A stretch of 5,484 nt of DNA from Pseudomonadota bacterium. Its GTDB lineage: Bacteria > Pseudomonadota > Gammaproteobacteria > Burkholderiales > Burkholderiaceae. The DNA is taken from positions 1 to 5,484 of the forward strand of contig JAJYBQ010000167.1 in NCBI GenBank assembly GCA_021778935.1, given 5' to 3'. A program made the translations under genes and the position numbers. Position 1 is the stretch's first letter, and each line of letters starts with the position of its first letter. The notes beneath the pieces were generated by a model. The model made no database searches and was not told the origin of the DNA. It was given only the letters and a program-made list of their open reading frames with translations. Shown piece by piece: positions 1 to 5,484 of the stretch.

Positions 1-1401
<1,401 letters not shown>

Positions 1402-1407
1402 CATAAT
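1402..1407 (+). promoter_or_regulatory. Possible -10 box for tRNA-Leu
   Basis: CATAAT lies right after the panC stop and about 40 bases before the mature tRNA 5' end, a plausible place for a tRNA promoter. The best -35 match nearby, TCGACA at 1382-1387, is only 14 bases upstream, which is short, so the assignment is weak. The tRNA could instead be read from the panC transcript. Confidence 0.25.
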
Positions 1408-1418
1408 CACGCACCGTC

Positions 1419-1438
1419 CGCACCCGACTCCGGGTGCG
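1419..1438 (+). other. Perfect 8-bp hairpin between panC and tRNA-Leu
   Basis: CGCACCCG and CGGGTGCG form a perfect stem around an ACTC loop, ending ten bases before the mature tRNA. There is no following T-tract, so it is not a standard intrinsic terminator. It may be a processing or attenuation structure in the tRNA leader. Confidence 0.5.
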
Positions 1439-1448
1439 CCGCGTCCGT

Positions 1449-1535
1449 GCCCGGATGGCGGAACTGGTAGACGCGCCGGACTCAAAATCCGGTTCTGGCA
1501 ACAGAGTGTGGGTTCGATTCCCTCTCCGGGCACCA
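1449..1535 (+). tRNA. tRNA-Leu(CAA)
   Basis: An 87-nt class II tRNA. The acceptor stem GCCCGGA (1449-1455) pairs with TCCGGGC (1525-1531), followed by discriminator A and an encoded CCA (1533-1535). The anticodon stem is CCGGA/TCCGG around the loop CTCAAAA, placing anticodon CAA at 1483-1485, which reads UUG. The long variable arm forms TCTG-GCAA-CAGA (1494-1505), typical of tRNA-Leu. The T loop is TTCGATT (1513-1519). The T stem GTGGG/CCCTC has a T-T mismatch at its second pair (1509/1523), a slight oddity. A strong terminator follows at 1592-1619. Confidence 0.96.
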
Positions 1536-1591
1536 TACTTCTCAGCAAAATCAAGTGGTTGCAATGCATTTGACGCAAATCTGACACAGCA

Positions 1592-1619
1592 AAAAAACCG
1601 GCGAACCAGCCGGTTTTTT
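1592..1619 (+). terminator. Intrinsic terminator after tRNA-Leu, possibly bidirectional
   Basis: Stem CCGGC (1598-1602) pairs with GCCGG (1609-1613) around the loop GAACCA. It is extended by six A residues pairing with six T residues, and TTTTTT (1614-1619) follows the GC stem. The A-run on the 5' side means the same structure also reads as a terminator on the minus strand. It closes the folK-panC-tRNA region and isolates the accessory DNA downstream. Confidence 0.9.
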
Positions 1620-1686
1620 CTTTGGTGCCCGGCCGACAACTCCTGTCGAACCCCGGCAATGCGCCGGACTTTTACACGGAGGAACC

Positions 1687-1899
1687 ATGGACAGTACAGA
1701 AACGGTCCTGCCGGACGGAACCCGGGAATGGCGCAATGCGGCCGGCAAACCCCACCGGGAAGACGGCCCGGCGGTGGTGTTCCCGGATGGCGTCCAGTGG
1801 TGGTACCGGGACGGCAAACTCTACCGCGACGGCGGCCCGGCCTGGGTGACGCCGAACGGCACGCAGAAGTGGTACCGGAACGGTCTGCTCCTTCGGTAA
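1687..1899 (+). CDS. Small MORN-like tandem-repeat protein (HREDGPA/PDG/WYR repeats)
   Basis: A 70-aa protein made almost wholly of a tandem repeat of about 23-24 residues. PDG, PDG and PNG recur at residues 9, 33 and 56; HREDGPAVV (23-31) matches YRDGGPAWV (46-54); and EWR, WWYRDG and KWYRNG occupy the matching places. This resembles bacterial MORN_2/YwqK-like repeats, which form beta-hairpin stacks; no specific function follows. There is no signal peptide or membrane segment. The start is well supported by GGAGG at 1678-1682, four bases before ATG. The last repeat stops after WYRNGLLLR, so the protein may be a truncated version of a longer repeat protein; a homologous fragment at about 2571-2799 supports that. 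It converges with the minus-strand DUF2442 gene. Confidence 0.75.
   Translation: MDSTETVLPDGTREWRNAAGKPHREDGPAVVFPDGVQWWYRDGKLYRDGGPAWVTPNGTQKWYRNGLLLR
1744..1815 (+). repeat. Repeat copy A, homologous to 2582-2652
   Basis: This 72-nt stretch inside the small repeat gene matches the later copy at about 59 positions, including 21 consecutive identical bases (1754-1774 against 2591-2611). Conservation at DNA level rather than only protein level points to fairly recent duplication or to two parts of one repeat gene. Confidence 0.8.
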
Positions 1900-1930
1900 A
1901 CCCTTCCGGTAACGGTTCCCGGAAGGGTTT
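1898..1930 (+). terminator. 12-bp hairpin between convergent genes, likely bidirectional terminator-like
   Basis: AAACCCTTCCGG (1898-1909) and CCGGAAGGGTTT (1919-1930) form a perfect 12-bp stem with a 9-nt loop. It overlaps the stop codon of the repeat gene and lies 41 bases from the stop of the converging DUF2442 gene. The A/T ends give only a three-base T run on either strand, so termination would be weaker than at a canonical site. A second smaller stem, AAACCTC/GAGGTTT (1934-1940/1952-1958), follows. Confidence 0.6.
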
Positions 1931-1970
1931 GGCAAACCTCCCAATCGCATCGAGGTTTCGATCGCGAGTG

Positions 1971-2282
1971 TCAAGCGGCTTGCGCCAGTTCGCCAAACGT
2001 GGCGCGGGCGCACAGATCGGGAATGTACAGGCCTTCGTCGAGCGTCGGCCAATACAAGTCGTGTCCGCCACCTTCGATGGTCACCTGGGTGGCGTCATGC
2101 AAGCTGGCACTCGCCACCGCATCAGGCAGCAGCGCCATCGGCACGATTACCTCGGCTCCGTTGTTGAATCCAAGGATGAGCCGCGTGGACTCGATGCGCA
2201 CCGCAACGGCTTTGGGCTGGATTTGATCGAGTTGCCGACCCTTTTCCAGTGCGGGCTGGATGGATGACTCAGAAATCGCCAT
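1971..2282 (-). CDS. DUF2442 domain protein
   Basis: A 103-aa protein. The N-terminal 20 residues look like a polar helix. A DUF2442-like core follows: PKAVAVRIESTRLILGFNNG at 23-42, AEVIVPMALLPDA at 43-55, and the hallmark YWPTLDEGLYIPDL at 77-90. DUF2442 proteins are small, often encoded beside DUF4160 proteins, and suspected to be the partner in a toxin-antitoxin-like pair; no reaction is established. The ATG at 2282 is preceded by GGAG eight bases upstream (TTGGAG on the minus strand). The start lies inside the end of the DUF4160 gene, a 14-nt overlap that implies co-translation. The DNA looks less GC-rich than the flanking genes, consistent with acquisition. The end converges on the repeat gene at 1899. 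Confidence 0.82.
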   Translation of the reverse strand: MAISESSIQPALEKGRQLDQIQPKAVAVRIESTRLILGFNNGAEVIVPMALLPDAVASASLHDATQVTIEGGGHDLYWPTLDEGLYIPDLCARATFGELAQAA

Positions 2283-2517
2283 GTTGTCGACTCCAAGAGC
2301 TGCACAGAAAGTGCCGATGGTTTTCGATCTCGATGAGCAATTGCCGCAGCGTTTTGGCGTCCATTCCGCGCGCATCACTGGCGACCACCGGCCCATCGGG
2401 GCAGTTCAGCAGGATTTTCGCGCGCCCGCCGGACGACACAGCATGCACATGCGCGGGGCGATGATCGTGGGTGTAGACCATGATGCGCCAGGCGCCGACG
2501 CGCAAGAGTGTTCCCAT
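2269..2517 (-). CDS. DUF4160 domain protein
   Basis: An 82-aa protein matching the DUF4160 layout: MGTLLRVGAWRIMVYTHDHR at the start, the histidine cluster HDHRPAHVH (residues 17-25), a short strand GGRAKILLN (30-38), and a C-terminal helix with LLIEIENHRHFL (60-71) and a tryptophan at 75. The histidine-rich segment could bind metal, but this is unproven. The family is frequently encoded directly upstream of DUF2442, as here, and is suspected to be part of a toxin-antitoxin-like unit. The frame is open further upstream, but homology begins at the ATG at 2517, so that start is chosen. No strong Shine-Dalgarno sequence precedes it. GATAAT on the minus strand at 2529-2524 would make a near-leaderless transcript if it were the -10 box. 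Confidence 0.82.
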   Translation of the reverse strand: MGTLLRVGAWRIMVYTHDHRPAHVHAVSSGGRAKILLNCPDGPVVASDARGMDAKTLRQLLIEIENHRHFLCSSWSRQHGDF

Positions 2518-2570
2518 GCGCCCATTATCCGATCTTTTGCTCCAAATTGCCGCGCGACGGCCGCGGTTCC

Positions 2571-2799
2571 GGCAAAGGTTCGGCAAACTCACCGGGAAGA
2601 CGGCCCGGCGGTTGTGTGGCCGAACGGCATGCAGGAGTGGTACCGGGAAGGGGTGCGCATACCCAAGCCGGCCGATGTCGCAAAGGCCGAGGCCGAGGCC
2701 AAGGCAAGGGATGAAGAGCGCAAGGCGCAAGCCGAGGCCCTACGTCAACGCCGGGCCGCGCTCGACATCAACCCGCAGAAGGAGTACGACTCGCTGTAG
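2571..2799 (+). pseudogene. C-terminal fragment of a second MORN-like repeat protein with charged helical tail
   Basis: From about 2591 the frame reads HREDGPAVVWPNGMQEWYREG, the same repeat as in the gene at 1687. It continues into a charged, alanine-rich helix (KAEAEAKARDEERKAQAEAL) and ends INPQKEYDSL. DNA from 2582 to 2652 matches 1744-1815 at about 59 of 72 positions with one single-base gap at about 2588-2590. That gap puts the upstream FGKL-like codons out of frame with the repeat. No start codon or ribosome binding site lies between the DUF4160 gene and the repeat, so this looks like a broken or 5'-truncated gene. It may be the displaced 3' end of the gene at 1687. Initiation at an internal codon, such as the ATG in NGMQEW, cannot be excluded. 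Confidence 0.6.
2582..2652 (+). repeat. Repeat copy B, one base shorter than copy A
   Basis: Direct-orientation counterpart of 1744-1815. It lacks one base near 2588-2590 relative to copy A, which breaks the reading frame entering the repeat. The DUF4160/DUF2442 pair lies between the two copies. Confidence 0.8.
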
Positions 2800-3178
2800 A
2801 TGGCTGCCAGGAACCGCGGATATTTGCCGCGGAGTTTGGGCGAGGCGTTGCCCTGGGGTTCCGGATGATGTAAGCGTAGAGCCGGGTTTTCGAGTTTTTC
2901 TCTTTGTGGTTTCCGGCGCCCGCAGGGCGCCTCCCCGATGCCTGCTCGAAGCGGGCCGTTCAACGAAGACGCGTTGTGAACGACCGGCGGGATGGCGATG
3001 CCGGCGTTGGTCTGGAACGGGGATTTCTGGATTTGCCGGGATAATCGGCGCGCCGAAGAAACGCAAGCGCGACGGCGACCCTACCTTGGCAAGTACGTTT
3101 CGCCGCCGCGCCCCAAACTGCGTACCGGAAGCACGCGTGCGACGCAGAGTATTGCACTGGCTGCGCGCGGCGTCTACC
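2800..3178. other. Gene-poor stretch with small hairpins; possible left end of the IS
   Basis: I see no convincing gene here; the open frames on both strands are arginine/proline-rich and look like shadows of high GC. It holds CCGCGG-7nt-CCGCGG (2814-2832), a T-rich run around 2894-2912, and a perfect GGCGCCC-GCA-GGGCGCC hairpin (2915-2931) without a following T-tract. It also holds CGTTCA/TGAACG (2957-2962/2977-2982) and a nested palindrome at 3118-3147. The left inverted terminal repeat of the IS21-type element should lie in this region, but with the right end outside the window it cannot be identified. Confidence 0.5.
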
Positions 3179-3204
3179 GCGCTTCGGTTTGGGAGCCGAA
3201 GCGC
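3179..3204 (+). promoter_or_regulatory. Hairpin carrying the ribosome binding site of the cysteine-rich ORF in its loop
   Basis: GCGCTTCGG (3179-3187) pairs perfectly with CCGAAGCGC (3196-3204), leaving the loop TTTGGGAG (3188-3195). GGGAG in the loop is the only plausible Shine-Dalgarno sequence for the ATG at 3207. It could therefore modulate translation of the element's first gene. This role is inferred; the pairing is seen directly. Confidence 0.5.
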
Positions 3205-3206
3205 CG

Positions 3207-3752
3207 ATGCCGGAAGACTCGACAGGCCGGATGTTCCTGTGCGCCCGCTGCCGCGCGCAGACGGTGATCTGCCGGCGCTGCGACCGCGGGCAGATCTACT
3301 GCGGGCCGGAGTGCTCGCAGCAGGCGCGTTGCGCGTCGCTGCGAGCGGCGGGCCGCCGATATCAAGCAAGCCGCGCCGGTCGATTCCGGCACGCGGCCCG
3401 CGCACAGCGCTACCGGCTGCGGCGCCAGGAAGTGACGCATCAGGGTTCCATCTCCGCCGTCCCGGATGATCTACTGCCCGCCGTTGCGCCGGAAGTTGCG
3501 GCCGGCGAAGTTCGGTGCTGCTTCTGCGGCGCGCGCTGCGCACCGTGGGTACGCCAGAACTTCGTCGGCCGCAGCCGTCCGGCGGGTTTCTGGACACCGG
3601 GCGGATTGCATGGGCATCGATCGCGAACTTGCAGCACAGATTCTGCGCTACTACCACGTCGAGAAGTGGAGGCTCAACACGATCGCGGGGCAGTTGCGCG
3701 TGCATCACAGCACGGTGGAGCGGGTGTTGACGCAACCGGGCATTGCTCGTAG
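3207..3752 (+). CDS. Cysteine-rich putative zinc-binding accessory protein of the IS21-type element
   Basis: The N-terminus carries two CxxC pairs and further cysteines at residues 12, 15, 22, 25, 32, 36 and 42 (LCARC, ICRRC, IYCGPEC), the look of a treble-clef or MYND/HIT-like zinc finger. A very basic segment follows (RRYQASRAGRFRHAARAQRY, 50-69), then KVTHQG-like EVTHQG (75-80), an acidic linker, and a second cysteine cluster CCFCGARC (104-111). This suggests nucleic-acid binding, perhaps helping the transposase, but no function is established. I recall similar ORFs directly before istA in other proteobacterial elements. The ATG at 3207 follows GGGAG (3191-3195); TTG 3189 and ATG 3231 are alternatives. 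The last 48 residues overlap istA in another frame and lack recognisable features, so the original stop may have been lost near 3570-3610. Confidence 0.65.
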   Translation: MPEDSTGRMFLCARCRAQTVICRRCDRGQIYCGPECSQQARCASLRAAGRRYQASRAGRFRHAARAQRYRLRRQEVTHQGSISAVPDDLLPAVAPEVAAGEVRCCFCGARCAPWVRQNFVGRSRPAGFWTPGGLHGHRSRTCSTDSALLPRREVEAQHDRGAVARASQHGGAGVDATGHCS

Positions 3753-4531
3753 CGACCGCGTGCCGCGCCCATCGCGCATCGACGCGTTCGTGCCGTTCAT
3801 CACCGAGACGCTCACGCGCTTCCCGACGCTCACGGCCGCGCGCATCTTCCAGATGGTTCGGGAGCGCGGCTACGACGGCAGCCAGAGCCACATCGCTGCC
3901 CGAGGACGACTTCCCCGTGGCCGAGCGCATCGAAGTCCACATCGGCAAGACCCCCTACGCCCGGTTCGACACCAACGACTACTCGGTCCCGGCCGAGTAC
4001 GTCGGCCGCAGCCTGACCGTGTTCGCCACCGCCTCGCGGGTGCGCATCACCGACGGCGCCAAGGTCGTCGCCTCCCACCCGCGCAGCTACGACTGCAAGC
4101 AGCAGATCGAGGATCCGGACCATATCCGGGCGCTGGTGGATCGCAAGCGCAGCGCCCGCCAGCACCGCGCCACCGACGCGCTCGTCGCCGCTGTTCCGGC
4201 AGTGAGGGACCTGCTCGTGCAAGCCGCCGCCCACGGCTACAACCTCGGAGCGGTGACCCGCGCGCTCCTGGCCCTGCTGCAGCGCTACCCGGCTCCGGAA
4301 CTGAACCAGGCCGTCTGCGACGCGCTCGCGCGCGGCGTGCCGCACCCCAACAATGTTCGCCTGGCCCTCGACGCCCGGCGCCACGCCCGAGGCGAGGCGC
4401 CGCCCACCCCCGTTTGCCTTCCCGAACACCTGCGCAGCCGCGACGTCGCCGTGCGGCCGCACCGGCTCGATTCCTACGACCAACTCACGGAACGCCCCGA
4501 TGACGACGAACCCGAATGCGAACCTGCGTGA
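3610..4531 (+). pseudogene. istA: IstA transposase, internally deleted and frame-changed
   Basis: IS21-family IstA is the DDE transposase that cuts and joins the element's ends with IstB. Here the first 94 codons (3610-3891) encode MGIDRELAAQILRYYHVEKW, a helix-turn-helix segment around IAGQLRVHHSTVERVL (25-40) and DAFVPFITETLTRFPTLTAA. The sequence then jumps frame at about 3891-3896 into the C-terminal part, beginning LPEDDFPVAERIEVHIGKTP and running 211 aa to the stop at 4531. That part contains NDYSVP, HPRSYD, VDRKRSARQH and RPHRLDSYDQL. About 306 residues remain where IstA is usually around 500. The missing centre holds the DDE catalytic core. A large deletion with a frame change explains this; no programmed frameshift could restore activity. 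Confidence 0.88.
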
Positions 4532-5258
4532 GCGCGCCGCCCAACTGCGCCTGAACGGAATCCTTGCCCACTGGTCCGAGATCGGCAGCGCCGAATGGGT
4601 GGCGCAGTTCATCGAGTGGGAGGAAACCGAACGTGCCCGCCGCAGCATGGAACGCAGGCTCCGCCGCTCCAGCATCGGCGCCTTCAAGCCGCTGGCCGAC
4701 TTCGACTGGGCCTGGCCCGCGCGCTGCGACCGCGCCGCCATCGAGGAACTCCTGGACCTGCAGTTCATGGCCGAGGCGGCCAATGCCGTGCTCGTCGGCC
4801 CCAACGGAATCGGCAAATCCACCATCGCCCAGAACATCGCCCACCAAGCCCTGCTCAGCGGTCATACGGTCCTGTTCATCACCGCCGGCCAACTGCTCGG
4901 CGAACTCGCCGGCATCGACAGCGATTCTGCCCTCCAGCGCAGGCTGCGCTACTACGCGGGATTCGACCTGCTGGCCATCGACGAGGTGGGGTACCTCTCC
5001 TACTCCAACCGCCACGCCGATCTGCTCTTCGAACTGACCAACCGCCGTTACAAGAAAAAGAGCACCCTCGTCACCACGAACAAGCCGTTCTCCCAATGGC
5101 ACGACGTCTTCCCCAACGCCGCCTGCGTCGTCTCCCTGATCGATCGGCTCATCCACAACGCCGAGATCATCGCCCTCGAAGGCGAGTCCTACCGCCTCAA
5201 GGAAGCCCAGGAACGAAACGAACGGCGCGCCGCCGCCCGGCGCAAGCGCAAATCGTGA
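4500..5258 (+). CDS. istB: IstB, AAA+ ATPase helper of IS21-type transposition
   Basis: IstB is an AAA+ ATPase that assembles on DNA and stimulates IstA during target capture. The 252-aa product has the usual length: a helical N-terminal region (RERAAQLRLNGILAHW, 10-25), Walker A GPNGIGKST (100-108), Walker B LLAIDEVGYL (158-167), a sensor-1-like TLVTTN (189-194) and a conserved C-terminal SLIDRLIHNAEIIALEGESY (212-231). It ends in a basic RRAAARRKRKS tail. The ATG at 4500 lies 32 bases inside the end of istA, as is common for this pair, so translation was probably coupled. All key motifs are present, so IstB should still be made as an active ATPase although its transposase partner is broken. 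Confidence 0.93.
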   Translation: MTTNPNANLRERAAQLRLNGILAHWSEIGSAEWVAQFIEWEETERARRSMERRLRRSSIGAFKPLADFDWAWPARCDRAAIEELLDLQFMAEAANAVLVGPNGIGKSTIAQNIAHQALLSGHTVLFITAGQLLGELAGIDSDSALQRRLRYYAGFDLLAIDEVGYLSYSNRHADLLFELTNRRYKKKSTLVTTNKPFSQWHDVFPNAACVVSLIDRLIHNAEIIALEGESYRLKEAQERNERRAAARRKRKS

Positions 5259-5484
5259 TCGAGCCCCGATTCGACGAACTGCCCTGGCCGTCGCCGGAAT
5301 CCGGCGACGAACCCAGCGGCGAAGCCTGCGCGCAACTCGTCGACCTGCTCTACGCCCTGGGCGACCTCGTCGCCGAGCGCTACCACCGCAAGATCAAGCG
5401 CTACTACCGGCGCCGCCGACGCGCGGAACGACCCGTCGCCGTCATCAGGCCCGACGGCGTGCAGCTCGACCTCTTCCCCGCCGA
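5255..5484 (+). CDS. Small basic ORF downstream of istB, 3'-partial, unknown function
   Basis: An open frame begins at GTG 5255, whose GTGA overlaps the istB stop by four bases, and stays open for 76 codons to the window edge. The product starts VIEPRFDELPWPSPESGDEP, an acidic/proline region. A predicted amphipathic helix follows (ACAQLVDLLYALGDLVAERY, residues 24-43), then the strikingly basic HRKIKRYYRRRRRAER and VAVIRPDGVQLDLFP. I do not recognise the family. The coupled start, strand and unbroken frame argue that it is a real fourth gene of the element. The basic stretch suggests DNA or RNA contact. No ribosome binding site is needed if translation is coupled to istB. It could also be chance openness in GC-rich DNA, but the helix plus basic patch is not typical shadow sequence. 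Confidence 0.6.
   Translation, partial: MIEPRFDELPWPSPESGDEPSGEACAQLVDLLYALGDLVAERYHRKIKRYYRRRRRAERPVAVIRPDGVQLDLFPA

Larger units (their letters stand above)
3179..5484 (+). mobile_element. IS21-family-type insertion element, defective, right end outside window
   Basis: Consecutive same-strand genes give a cysteine-rich accessory ORF, a deleted istA, an intact istB and a small basic ORF. All overlap their neighbours. The istA-istB pair with an ATPase helper is diagnostic of the IS21 family. The left coordinate is only the start of the hairpin before the first gene, not a demonstrated end; no terminal inverted repeats or target duplication could be assigned. Because istA lacks its central catalytic part, the element should be immobile unless an intact relative acts in trans. 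Confidence 0.75.

Noticed and set aside
1434..2267. A plus-strand frame starting in the tRNA and ending inside the DUF2442 region
   Set aside because: Its first part simply translates the tRNA gene and its later part is antisense to DUF2442; the start has no support.
1600..2800. A CRISPR array or integrative element with tRNA attachment site
   Set aside because: The repeats are coding repeats of unequal spacing, no integrase is present, and no direct copy of the tRNA 3' end is found in the window.
2915..2931. GC-rich hairpin as an intrinsic terminator
   Set aside because: No T-tract follows it on either strand; the T-rich run lies on its 5' side on the plus strand.
3024..3045. GATAAT at 3040-3045 as a promoter for the IS genes
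   Set aside because: No -35-like hexamer is found at 16-18 bases upstream, so the match to a -10 box alone is not enough.
2480..3469. A 329-codon plus-strand frame spanning the repeat fragment and the gene-poor region
   Set aside because: Arginine/proline-rich with no domain; it only reads the out-of-frame side of the decayed repeat and the cysteine-rich ORF.
2740..3948. A 402-codon minus-strand frame opposite the cysteine-rich ORF and istA start
   Set aside because: Antisense to recognised element genes, low-complexity composition and no motif.
3830..4837. A 335-codon minus-strand frame opposite istA and istB
   Set aside because: It lies opposite conserved IstA and IstB coding sequence; such antisense openness is usual in GC-rich codons.

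Overview
The window is GC-rich, densely coding bacterial chromosome, most likely from a betaproteobacterium. The PanC sequence suggests this: it has a PGFF motif where many other PanC proteins have PGHF, followed by the stretches FGKKDYQQ and [12 protein letters not shown], a combination I associate with betaproteobacterial PanC. Folate and pantothenate genes sit side by side next to a CCA-encoding tRNA gene. No species can be named from the sequence alone.

Region 1 (1-1620) is ordinary core genome. The 3' part of folK (dihydropterin pyrophosphokinase, start beyond the left edge) overlaps panC (pantothenate synthetase) by a GTGA stop/start. They are followed by tRNA-Leu(CAA) with a long variable arm and a strong intrinsic terminator.

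Region 2 (1621-2800) is accessory DNA just downstream of the tRNA. It holds a small intact gene built of about 23-residue HREDGPA/PDG/WYR repeats (MORN-like). A convergent minus-strand pair follows, encoding a DUF4160 protein and a DUF2442 protein with a 14-nt overlap. After that comes a second, frameshifted and start-less fragment of the same repeat family carrying a charged helical tail. The pair therefore lies between two homologous pieces, as if a repeat gene had been split or duplicated around a toxin-antitoxin-like cassette. A 12-bp hairpin separates the converging genes.

Region 3 (2800-3178) has no convincing gene. It contains several small hairpins and palindromes and may hold the unrecognised left end of the element that follows.

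Region 4 (3179-5484, running off the right edge) is an IS21-type insertion element with an extended gene set: a cysteine-rich putative zinc-binding ORF, istA, istB and a small very basic ORF. Each gene overlaps the next. istA has lost its central catalytic part and changes frame at about 3891-3896, so the element cannot make an IstA transposase. istB is intact, with Walker A and B motifs. The flanking accessory ORFs are the least understood part of the window.
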